A DNA stretch of 64,000 bases, from positions 15,346,589 to 15,410,588 of the forward strand of contig NC_056052.1 of the NCBI RefSeq assembly GCF_004379255.2, written 5' to 3'. The translations under genes were made by a program, and so were the position numbers. Origin of the DNA: Salvia splendens. Its lineage: Eukaryota > Streptophyta > Magnoliopsida > Lamiales > Lamiaceae. Position 1 is the first letter of the stretch. The number at the start of each line of letters is the position of its first letter. The notes below the pieces were generated by a model that saw nothing but the letters and a program-made list of their open reading frames with translations, was not told the DNA's origin and made no database searches. Shown here piece by piece: positions 23,022-33,276 of the stretch.

Positions 23022-25590
23022 CTAGAGGTCTTTTGTTTTTATTTGTTTGGATATGCTTTGATAGGGATATTTATCCCAAAGCTTATTTAGACTAAATTGT
23101 TCATTGATGTTTATCTTATTAGAAGTAGAAGGTTCTTCAAGAATTAAATCTTTTAGCTTATAAAGGTAATCATCCCTTATATCGGTATCTGGGATTTCTT
23201 GGATAAGATCAAAGATGACTTCTTTCTTTTCTTTAGAAATGACTTGGATACAATTTTTGCAAATATCTTTTCCATGTTCAATACTACTATGATAATCACT
23301 TTCGTCAGAGGTATTTTGTATCTCTTCCATTTCTTGATCGGATTCACTCTCTGAGTTAGAAGAGTTACTCTTTTCTCTTAAAAGATTATTTATTTGTTTA
23401 CTTATTAATCTAATGTTCTTCTTCTTTTTCTTCCAACATTGGTCTTCAGTGTGTCCTAATTTTTAACAATACCAACATTTTATATCACTTTTTCCCTTAT
23501 CACTGGTTGGTTTATAAGTTCTTTTAGGTTTTGTTCTTCTAAATTTATTTTTGTAAGGTTTATATTTAGACCTTTGTGATTCTTTTTTAAACTTTCTAGT
23601 TTTCCTTTTAATCCTAGAAGAAGGGGCTTCAATCTTTTCAATCCCAAACATTTCACAGGAGCATCCTAATTCGCTCTTCTCTTTCTGTTTGTCTTTTCTG
23701 TATTTGTTTTGTATTTTTATTTCCATGCATAGGGCTAAGCCTTCTTTCTCGATAAAAGTAAATAATTGCCCGAACGTAATATTTTCAAAAGGAATATTCT
23801 CAGAATCTATATCATCTTTGATTTTTTGTATTATTCTTTCACTAAAATGTTTGGGTAATCCTGCAATGAACCTTTCTTTCCAGAAAGCTTGATTACAATC
23901 ATTACTTTTGAGAACATGTGTTATGAAGACATCCTTATACCACCTATAATCAGATAAGGATGGGCATCTAAGATTGGTCAGGACGATAGAAGAACTGTTA
24001 TATTCCACTCTCGGGTTTCCTATAAAATACATTGAAATAGTAACTACAAGGAAATCACAAGCATCACTTGTTTCTTTTATTTCTCCGTCTTGGTCTTCAA
24101 TACTCACAACATGGTTTAAAACTTGTTCCTTGCTTTCAAGATTTAAAGCATTATCCCACCAATTTTTAATTGACCAGTAAAACCATTAACAAGAAGGATA
24201 CAAGCTTGTCTTTCAGAAATTCCATTGTACCTATAAGCAATCTTTGTCATTCCCTTTTCTTGTAAAGTATTAAGGATTTCATACTCGGATTTTCCATCTA
24301 TGTTCCATTATGTTATTGAATTTCCATCGTAACTAGATTTATGAAATTGTCCTCTTTCTTCATAAAGCATATCTGCAGGTGAAGGTCTATTGTAATAATT
24401 TTTGTTACTATTAAACTTTTTTCCTTTAAATATTATGTTTATCTTAAAGGGGGAGTTATCAGACTTTTTGAAAACTTCTTCTAATTTTTCAACAGAATCA
24501 TTCTCCGTATCAGAGGAAGAACAACTTGTTTGTTCAGAACTTGATTCATGATTCTCTCTGATGACATTAGTATTAGAGGTACTGGGCTCACCAAGTTTTT
24601 CAGAAATTTTTGCTAATAATTTTTTTGTTTTTGGGTTAAAAGTTACACTCTTATTTTTAAAAATATCATTACTTCTGAAAAAAGGTCTAGTAGTATCATT
24701 CAGGATACTTTATTTGACGGGTGAAGGACTCTTGGTGGAAATGGTATCTAATTGGTTAGCAATAGTGTTAAGAATTTGGTTTGAATAATTATTCTGCTGG
24801 ATAATCCTCTGTAATTCTTCATTTTCAGCAGGATCTTTTTCATTAGGCTTTTTAGTTTGTGTAAAAGGGTCTGCAATAATTTCTCCTTTATAAGTTTGAA
24901 TTTTTAAAGATTGAAGAGGAGGATGAACTGCCGAAATGACAGTACCATTATTTGACAAACACCATTTTTTTATAAGGCTTGAATTAACTTCAATGGTGGG
25001 TTTTTTAAAACAATCATACCATCCTTCTGAAGAGAGGTATATTGCTATAAAATCATAAAAAAGAAAGTTTGATTTTATTCTCTTCATTTCAATCATCCAT
25101 TCATTCTTTATTTTGCTTCTAATCTTATTATCTAATTTGTTAAACCATCTTTCTTTTTCTTTGTAAAAAGGATAACTTAATTCTTTATGCAAATACTCCA
25201 TATCTGGTTTAAATTCTTCACTAAGAGTTATGACCATAGTTCAAACGTGGAGTTTGTCTGTGGGATAGGTGTTTTGAACGTCCAGTTTCTCTCTGAGGGA
25301 CTAGGAATATCCGAACATGATGCTCTACTATCCTCATATCTAAAACTGCTATTGTTTCTGTAGTTTGAGAAAGAATTTGTCCTATCAAATTTGACTGTTA
25401 CAGTACCATCATGTTCTTCAATTATTTGAGAAAGTTCTCTCCTCTCAATGTCCCTGGGGATTTGAGGTTCTTTTATGATAAAGTGACTTGGGATTGTCAT
25501 TTGATTCCAGTTAAGACGTTTAGGAGTGTATGTCGTGGATTGTTCAGCATCTACTTGTAAGAGAATAGTTTCTCCTTTCACAAAAGGGTT
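23022..25590 (-). pseudogene. endogenous pararetrovirus copy B, capsid-region polyprotein
   Basis: It is collinear with copy A. Blocks: 25590-25228 (N-terminal Pro/Ser-rich part), 25237-24710 (helical Asn/Gln-rich part), 24380-23463 (capsid-like part with basic tail and CWYC knuckle), and 23330-23022 (acidic block). Lesions differ from A: a deletion of about 38 bp near 25240 that shifts the frame, a stop near 24310, and a TAA just after CWYC near 23463. The TAA at 24710-24712 is shared with copy A. The true N-terminus is lost at the rearrangement join at 25581-25590. Confidence 0.75.
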
Positions 25591-25770
25591 CGTAATGAAA
25601 TCCCTAATGCCTTTTGGGATAGAAAGCACCAGGTCATTGAATTACCTTATGAAAAGGGTTTCAATGAAGAAAATATCCCGACGAAATCAAGACCTATCCA
25701 AATGAACCAAGAACTCTTAGAAATTTATAAAAAGGAGATTAAAGAATTATTAGATAAGAAACTCACAAGG
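25581..25770 (+). pseudogene. inverted viral RT N-terminal fragment (right copy)
   Basis: The plus strand carries sequence matching the start of the viral RT domain (compare the complement of 22130-22330), head-on against minus-strand copy B. It ends at ACTCACAAGG, where LTR sequence resumes. It matches 11037-11226. Confidence 0.75.
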
Positions 25771-26459
25771 TAACATTAGACAAATGCTAATGAGTTAAAG
25801 GTAATTCAAAAAATTTGTCTATATATGTGTTTGGATTCGTGAAATCGTTGATGATTTGTATATGTACTATATGTGCTGGTATGCAATATTAAGTATGGAT
25901 ATCATCTGGAATATACTTGATGCTTATTGTGAATGATGAAGATTGTTGATATGTTCTGCGATTCATATTGGCTATTATTGGATTTTAGGCTTGTGTTGGT
26001 TATAAGGGAGATGCTGCCCAAATTATGTTGAACATAAATAAAATGATAATAATATGATGGGCGTGGTAATAATTAGTAAATAAAATGATAATAAGATTTT
26101 TAAGTTATATGATTTTTTGCTTGTAGATAAGTTTGGCTGAAGTGTTAAGTGTGCTACAGGTTAGTCGGCACGGGAGAGTATCGGTCAATGTTTCTTCATG
26201 TCTGTCTCAGCGCTGCATCCTTGGCGGGTCACTCAGCTCTGAGCTCTGTTAGTGATAGGCGTTTCGAATTGTTAGTTGTGGCATATTATCACTAAATATT
26301 ATACTAAGTTACTTCCGCTGTAATTATAAATATTAACTAATGATTTAAATATTTGGTTTTGAATTCAGAAAATGAAAATTTTAAATTGCCATACTTTATG
26401 GTACCGGAATTATGACATCACCTACTCAGTCGGCGGACGATCAGGTGGGGGATATTACA
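25771..26459 (+). mobile_element. 3' fragment of the Tekay-like LTR, duplicated
   Basis: This is the same sequence as 11227-11914, ending GATATTACA, with the TCCTA target copy next to it. Its 5' part is missing here because the viral array lies to its left. Confidence 0.8.
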
Positions 26460-26631
26460 TCCTACTCGCGGACGAAGGGAGAATCCTTTAATTATGGAGT
26501 ATAAGATTAGTAAGTATAATAAATAAATAATAAATAATTTAAATAATTAGCCTAATGGCCTAGCTCGAAACTTGAATATTTAGAATTATAGATGAAAATT
26601 TTAACTCGAAAAAATTTAAATAATAGTTGTA

Positions 26632-26815
26632 CTCTCTTTATCCTATAATAGATGGCACACATGTGGAATGACATAGGATTTTAGGAGATGTTGTTTTGTG
26701 TATGGTAGAGAGAGAAAATATTATATTTATATTAATGTGAAAGAGACTTTCAAAAATGGAAATGTGAAATCTTAACTAAAAAGGATAGTGTGATATCTAT
26801 TATGGGACGAAAGAG
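26632..26815. mobile_element. Stowaway-like MITE (right duplication copy)
   Basis: It is the counterpart of 12091-12276, flanked by TA. A few bases (TTTT near 26750) are missing relative to the left copy. Confidence 0.75.
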
Positions 26816-26999
26816 TAAATAAAAGTGATGTATTGTTTAACTATTCCGAAACTAGAGAGTTCACACTTTTCAAGAATGAAGTAGTAAGGAACAGTCCATA
26901 GGATGGACGGAGTAGATATTTTATCTTTGGTATTTTAATTTGTATTTAAGTTTAAACTATAAGTGTTAAAAAATACCCCTAGAAATTCCAATCAAAATT

Positions 27000-27897
27000 A
27001 GAGGGGTGAAACGTATTGTTAGAGTTAGTATACTGAAAAACATGTTTCGAATGCTTTGTATATGTAAAACCCTTTATTTGGTTTAATCCAATTATGAGAA
27101 GAAATAATTTTGTTACATTGGAAAACATGGAGTATATTTCCTTTTGCACTTAATACACTAAACAATATATCCTAGAACCCTATGTCATTCCTAAGAGTGA
27201 CACCAACTTCGGACAAATGGAGTATCATATAATTTTACACTAATAATATATGTTCAAGTTCGAGTTTAAACATATATCCCAAAAATATGATAATTAAATG
27301 TTTTACATTCTATAAATACGATTAACATTCATCATTGTGCAATGGATTGATCATATGCTAATTTTATCATTAGCAACCCGATTAGGACTTTGAGCTTGCC
27401 TTATACCCGAATGTTTAAGGTTTAAAATATCTAAATTGATAAAATTTCAACTCGATTAGACCGCATACCGATAAATCAGCAATTCAAGTAGATTTGACCC
27501 AAAATCCCGCTAAACTGACACGATTGACATCCTTAAATGTAACTAGGGATGAGCTTGATATAAAATGGTTGTTTAAGTGAAAGTAGTCAAATGTTGTCAT
27601 CATCATTTTGGTGGAGGTCTTTGATCATTTTAATCAACATCTTTCTTCCATAATCCTCCGCTAGTTCTAAGGTGGAGGTCTTTGATCATTTTAATCAACA
27701 TCTTTCTTCCATAATCCTCCACTAGTTCTATGTTTGTTTCAACTTTTTATTTGGTTGAAACTTCTATCAGTTATATTGGTTTTATATCTAATGTAATCTT
27801 TTGTTGTTTCTTAAAAAAAACAAATCTTTGGCTTATTTGTATGTGGGGAGATTCAGCAAACATGCAAACTAGACTACGAGAGCTTTTAAGTTATAAG
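27000..27897. other. AT-rich intergenic DNA with a 61-bp tandem repeat
   Basis: No gene was found. Units of 61 bp (GTGGAGGTCTTTGATC...) lie at 27611-27671 and 27672-27732 with very few differences. Confidence 0.7.
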
Positions 27898-27902
27898 CTA
27901 AA

Positions 27903-28134
27903 TGATAAAAGAGATCGAGATCGGGAAAAAGGTTTATTCTTATTCACTACAACTGATTTACATAGATACAAGGATTATATAAGATTAGGAGTATCCACAT
28001 AAGGAAAACCTAATTAGCATAATTACATTGATTTGATATATTCTAAGTATGGTATAGAATAAATCAATATCCTCTGATCGTGATCTTCCGTGATTTCTTC
28101 TAACAATTGTGATCTTCCGTGATTTCTTCTAACA
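27903..28134 (-). repeat. 3' LTR of the first copia element
   Basis: It is 232 bp, against 203 bp for the 5' LTR. The extra 29 bp (28106-28134) are a tandem copy of the LTR end, GATCTTCCGTGATTTCTTCT. Confidence 0.9.
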
Positions 28135-28146
28135 CTCCCCCTCAAG
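28135..28146 (-). other. polypurine tract of the first copia element
   Basis: The minus strand reads CTTGAGGGGGAG directly before the 3' LTR. Confidence 0.8.
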
Positions 28147-30807
28147 TTAAGTAACGGGATTACCGATACATAACTTGCACAGTACTTCTCGAAAGGACTT
28201 CGAGTTTACAGCCTTCGTTAAAATATCAGCCAGTTGATCTTCGGATTTCACAAATGGTATTTCCACCACTTTTGCTTCAATGTTTTCCTTGATGAAGTGT
28301 CTGTCCACCTCCACATGCTTGGTTCGATCATGTTGCACTGGGTTCTCTGAGATGCTGATTGCCGCCTTATTATCACAAAAGAGTTGGCACGATTGTGACG
28401 AGCGGAGATCTAGTTCTGTCAAAAGTCTTCTTAGCCAAAGTATCTCTGTCAGTCCACTTCTGATTCCTCAAAATTCTGCCTCTGCACTGGATAGTGCCAC
28501 TACCTTCTGTTTCTTGCTTCTCCATGTAACAAGGTTTCCTCCTACGAAGGTAAAGTATCCAGCAATCGATTTCCTATCAACCGGATTTCCTGCCCAGTCA
28601 GCATCCGTGTAACCATGTATCTCCATATGACCATGTTTCTCAAATAGTAACCCATGTTCTGCCGTTCCTTTTAAATATCGAACAATCCTTAAGACAGCTT
28701 CCCAATGTTCCTCTTGAGGTAGGTGCATGAACTGACTCACTGCTCCTACGGCATAGGCAATGTCGGGTCTCATGTGAGATAAATAGATCAATTTACCTAC
28801 TAGCCTCTGATATCTCCCCCTGTCCGCCAATTTTCCTTCTTTGCGAATCTGAAGTCCATGATTTTGTACCATCGGAGTCTCCGCAGGTTTGTAATCCAGC
28901 ATCCGTACTTCTGCCAAAAGATCAAGTATATACTTCTTCTGATTGATAAATATCCCTTTCTTAGATCTCAAGACTTCGATTCCCAGGAAATACTTGAGCC
29001 GTCCTAGATCCTTCATCTCAAATTCTCTGAACAGATTATTTCTTAGTCCAGCTATTTCTTCTTCATCATCTCCAGTGATAATCATGTCGTCTACATAGAT
29101 GATCAAACAAGTGATCTTGTCGTTCTTCTTCTTGAGGAACAAGGTATGATATGAGTTGCTCTGTCTGTATCCATACTTTTTCATCACATCAGTGAATCTC
29201 CCAAACCATGCTCTCGGAGACTGTTTCAATCCATACAATGTTCTTCTTAGCTGACAGACTTCCCCATCCTGAAACCCTTCCGTAAACCTAGGAGGAGGTT
29301 CCATATACACAGGTTTTGGCAGTTCTCCGTGTAAAAGGGCATTAGTTACATCGAACTGATGCAGCGGCCATTCCTTGTTAGCTGCAATGGAGAATAACAC
29401 TCTCACGGTGTTTATCTTTGCCACTAGTGAGAAAGTTTCGGCATAGTCTACGCCGTATGTCTGGGTGTACCCTTTCGCCACAAGTCTGGCTTTGTAGCGA
29501 TCTATTGAGCCATCTGGTTTCCGTTTGATCGTAAAGACACATCTACATCCCACAGTCTTTGCATCATCTGGTAGCTTGCCTTTCACCCATGTATTATTCT
29601 TCAACAAGGCCTTCATTTCAGTAAACATCGCCTCTCGCCAATGCTTATGCCTCATGGCTTCCTCCGCTTTTTGTGGGATTTCCTCTTCTTCATATAGTGC
29701 CGCCTCAAAGGCTCGGACCATCTTGGTCAGATTGCCTTGCACAAAGTTTGCCACCCCGTATCTGCTCTTCTTTCCAATTTTCTCAGGTGAGTACCGTTTT
29801 GGTGGCACTCCCCGTGTACTCCTATATGGAAGCCCGTATTGTCCTGTATCACTATCAATGGTGTTGTCTTCTTCTGTGCCAACAAGATTAGTGGTAACTG
29901 AATTCTCATCAGAGTTTGAGTCTAGAGTTACCTCGGATATCGTCTGAGGATGATCAGAGGGTGATGATGGATGAGATGACTCAGGTGGAGATGAGACATG
30001 CTCGGCGGTAGTGACGACCACTGGTTCGGTTGGTTCCTCGATAGAGGGACTTGGCAATGGCACGACCCAACTTAGATAGTCCGCAGAACTACCTGAATCA
30101 CTCTCCCCCTGACTACTAAGGTGGGTGAGGTAAAAGAACTCGGTTTCCAAAAAATTGCAGTTCATAGTGGTGATGATTTTTCTAGTGACAGGGTCATAAC
30201 AGCGGTATCCCTTTTGGTTTTGCCCATACCCCACAAAGACACATTTGGTAGCACATGGGGATAGTTTGGATCGTTCATGTTTTGGGATGTGGACGTATAC
30301 TGTACATCCAAAGACTTTGGGTGAGAGGTTTAGGTGGTTAGGTATTTTGGTCATTTTGAATAAGGTATCGAGGGGGGTCTTTTTGTTGAGGATTTTTGTG
30401 GGCAATCTATTCATGAGGTAGACAGAGGTAGCAATAGCTTTAGGCCAAAAATGTTTGGGTACATTGGATTCAATCATAAGGGCACGGGTCATTTCTAGGA
30501 TCGTCCTATTTTTCCGTTCAGCTACCCCATTTTGTTCGGGTGTGTAGGCACAAGAGGTTTGGTGGAGTAAGCCATTCTCCTTAAAGAAATCGGTCATAGT
30601 ACTGTTCACAAATTCCCTCTCATTATCGGATCTGAGTGTTTTGATTGTGGTGTGGAATTGTGTTTGGATCATTTTGAAGAAAAGGATGAACCTATCAACT
30701 ACTTCAGATTTATGTTTCAAAAAATATATCCAGGTCATTCTTGTGCAATCATCAATAAAAATCACAAAATAACGAAAGTCATTCCCCCCAACAATAGGTG
30801 CAGCCAC
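28147..30807 (-). pseudogene. integrase core, RT and RNase H (first copia pol)
   Basis: The main frame 28468-30807 (779 residues) carries the integrase core (FVIFIDDCTRMTW, LRSDNEREF, PEQNGVAERKN), then RT (YKARLVAKGYTQ, VYMEPPPRF, LYGLKQSPRAW, catalytic YVDDMIITGDD) and most of RNase H (GYTDADWAGNP, ALSSAEAEF). An in-frame TGA at about 28465-28467 replaces what is normally Arg after AEAEF. The rest of RNase H continues in phase at 28147-28422 (LFCDNKAAISI, LADILTKAV). The upstream end is out of phase with the gag-protease frame by one base. Confidence 0.9.
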
Positions 30808-32756
30808 GCATCAGCATGAACTAAAGAAAATATGGAATTCATACGACTGTCTGTAAGTTTAAAAGACTGTCTGTGGCTCTTGGCCAAAACACACGTTTCG
30901 CAACAAAAATCAAAATGAATAGATAGTTTTGGGAAGAGGAGCTTAAAGTAACAAGGAGAGGGGTGTCCTAGCCTTCGGTGCCATAGCCAAGTCTCTTGTC
31001 TCGTGGATCCGTGAGCCAGCATTGCAGTACCAGTTTGAGCTATCTCGTCCACGTAGTAGAGTCCTTGGTTCTCAGTGCCACGCCCAATGATCTTCCTCAT
31101 CTGAATTTCCTGTAAAATGCAGAAATTGGGTTGCATCAGAAGTGTACAATTCAATTCCCTTGTTACATGGCTAATAGACATCAATCTCTGTGACAAGGTC
31201 GGGGCATATAAACAATTCGAAAGTTTTAGAGTCGGGGATATTTCGACGGTGCCCGACCCATCTACTGCAATCAAATCTCCACTTGCAGTTCTAATATATG
31301 ATTTTGTGATTCCACCCAGGCTACTAAAATCAGTTTTAAATGGAGTCATAGTATCAGTTGCTCCACAGTCAAAAATCCATCCCCTATTAGTACCCTCAGC
31401 CTCGTTTTGAATATGAAATGCAGCGGAAAATTGTTCTAGTGGTGCAAAGGGGTTTTTTGACTCAAATATACTCATCCTAGGGGTCAATTCACGGTTTTTT
31501 AGAGTCTGGGGTTCAAGTTCTAATGTTTGGACATCTGGGGGTCGAATATTCAAACAGTGGGGTACCATTCGGAATTTAAGTATATTTGAGGACTGAAAAG
31601 CAAAAGTTGAATTAGGGTTTGGTTTATCACCAAACCCTTTACCTCCGCCGCCTCCCATTTCCCTTTGAGAGGGTTCGTCGGTCGCGCTTCCTCCGGTCCT
31701 CTCGGCCAAATTTCCGGCACCCCGCACGCTGCCCCCACCAGGATTTCGTTCCTCGCCGGTTGACTCTCTGTTCCCGGCTGCGATTTGATGCGGCTGTCCT
31801 GTTCCCTCAGCGATGGCGAGTTTCGCTATCGCCTCTCTCGCCTTCTGTCTTTCCTCCCACCATTCAGGGTATCCTACCCTCTGAAAGCATGTTTCCCAAG
31901 TGTGTTTTTGCTTCCTGCAATGGGAACACCAAAGTTTGGATGTGTCGGGGCGATTCCTCGGTCGGTTGGTAGCGGTGGGGCGCTGAGGCGGTCCGCTCCG
32001 GTGCGGCGGACGGTTGCTCTGGGCGGCGAGACCAAGTCCGATTTCCCCAAGTGATGAATTTCCAGTGTTATCGCCGGTGGTACCTACGGTGGGCAGAGGC
32101 GATGTCGGTGGCATGATTTGACGTCGAGCCGCCTCCGTCTTTACCCACCCGTAGGCCGATTCAACTGATGGGTAGGGATCTTCCTTGAGGATATCCCGTT
32201 TGATCGAGTCATACTCTTGATTGAGTCCGGACAGAAAGTTGATCAGCCTCTTCTCATTCGAATGCGTCCTGTATTGGTCAACTCCTTTGTCACAGCACGT
32301 AATGGGCTGCTTCTGGCAACGATCGATGTTGATCCATAGCCCTTGGATCCTCCGGTAATACGTTTCCAAGTCTAAGTCCCCCTGTTTTAACTCGATTGCT
32401 TTTTCTTCCAGGTCGTAAATCAGGTACTTGTCCGCCTTGTTCTCGAACGTCACGGCGAGGCTATCCCAGAGTGCTTTTGATGTCTGGTGGTGAGCGAAAT
32501 CGGCGATAATTTCGTCCTCGATGTTATCGACGATCCAGGAAAACACCACCAGATCGTCTCCTTCCCAGTCGTCGTATCCTTTGCTCCCTGGTGCAGGGGG
32601 TTCGGTTCTGATATGCGAATAGGCCCCTCGGCCTCCGATCTTGACTTTCATAAGTCTTGACCATAATGGGTAATTTCATGCCACGACGACATTCTTGCTG
32701 TTCTTCAGCTTCGTTGGCTGTTCTGGATCTTGTTTAGTATCGTTGGTATCTGACAT
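30762..32756 (-). pseudogene. gag, protease and integrase finger (first copia)
   Basis: The likely start is the ATG at 32756 (MSDTNDTKQ). A TGA at 32676-32678 interrupts the frame where Trp fits, and the open part runs from 32651. It holds a UBN2-type gag, a CCHC-like knuckle (WCSHCRKQKHTWETC), a protease motif (WIFDCGATDTMT) and the GAG-pre-integrase finger (LWHRRLGHPS, CETCVLAKSHRQSF). Just after LVHADAW near 30800 the frame is lost by a single missing base, and integrase continues in the neighbouring frame. Confidence 0.88.
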
Positions 32757-32865
32757 GATTTTTGTGTTGGTAGGTTTGATGGGAGTTTGGTTTTCTGGCT
32801 TGATCTACCGTTCGGCCGGGATTGGTATTCGGGGCGATGATGAGTTTTCGCTGAGCCCTAATCAG

Positions 32866-32889
32866 ATTCGAAACCTGCTCTAGATGCCA
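32866..32889 (-). other. primer binding site of the first copia element
   Basis: The minus strand begins TGGCATCTAGAGCAGG right after the 5' LTR. This is a diverged match to the initiator tRNA-Met site TGGTATCAGAGC. Confidence 0.65.
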
Positions 32890-33092
32890 TGATAAAAGAG
32901 ATCGAGATCGGGAAAAAGGTTTATTCTTATTCACTACAACTGATTTACATAGATACAAGGATTATATAAGATTAGGAGTATCCACATAAGGAAAACCTAA
33001 TTAGCATAATTACATTGATTTGATATATTCTAACTATGGTATAGAATAAATCAATATCCTCTGATCGTGATCTTCCGTGATTTCTTCTAACA
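32890..33092 (-). repeat. 5' LTR of the first copia element
   Basis: It is 203 bp and, apart from the 29-bp tail duplication of the other LTR, nearly identical to 27903-28105 by eye, so the insertion looks fairly recent. Confidence 0.92.
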
Positions 33093-33270
33093 CTAAATAA
33101 CACGAACGAGTAGAAATAACAACTACGATTATATTAAAACTACTTGGGATTAAAACGGAGCTAGAGAGTTGTTTGACAATGAATTTATAACTTAAACATA
33201 AACTTGAAAACACAGAACAAAAATTCTTTGGAGGTGGAAAATGATAGGAGGCATTTATGCTAAGCTAGTA

Positions 33271-33276
33271 TTTATT
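33271..33276 (-). terminator. candidate poly(A) signal of the MLO locus
   Basis: AATAAA on the minus strand, about 130 bp after the MLO stop codon at 33403-33405. Confidence 0.4.

Larger units (their letters stand above)
25425..26999. repeat. segmental duplication, right copy
   Basis: It matches 10881-12461 in the same orientation and includes the viral join, the LTR end (26459), the target-site copy (26460-26464) and the MITE at 26632-26815. Similarity ends at CAATCAAAATT, after which the left copy enters the tandem array and the right copy enters unrelated DNA. Confidence 0.9.
27903..33092 (-). mobile_element. complete Ty1/copia element with target duplication
   Basis: LTRs at 27903-28134 and 32890-33092 (TG...CA ends) enclose gag, protease, integrase, RT and RNase H on the minus strand. 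The 5-bp target duplication CTAAA is perfect (27898-27902 and 33093-33097). The primer site and purine tract are in place. The gene order integrase before RT defines Ty1/copia. Short LTRs and a UBN2-type gag suggest an RE1-like lineage. Three coding lesions make it inactive. Confidence 0.93.

Noticed and set aside
13444..25590. Viral array read as a Ty3/gypsy retrotransposon
   Set aside because: No LTR pair, integrase or polypurine tract belongs to it. The protease-RT-RNase H order without integrase and the head-to-tail primer site fit a pararetrovirus better.
31619..31972. 117-codon plus-strand frame
   Set aside because: It is antisense to copia gag and protease, with no independent support.
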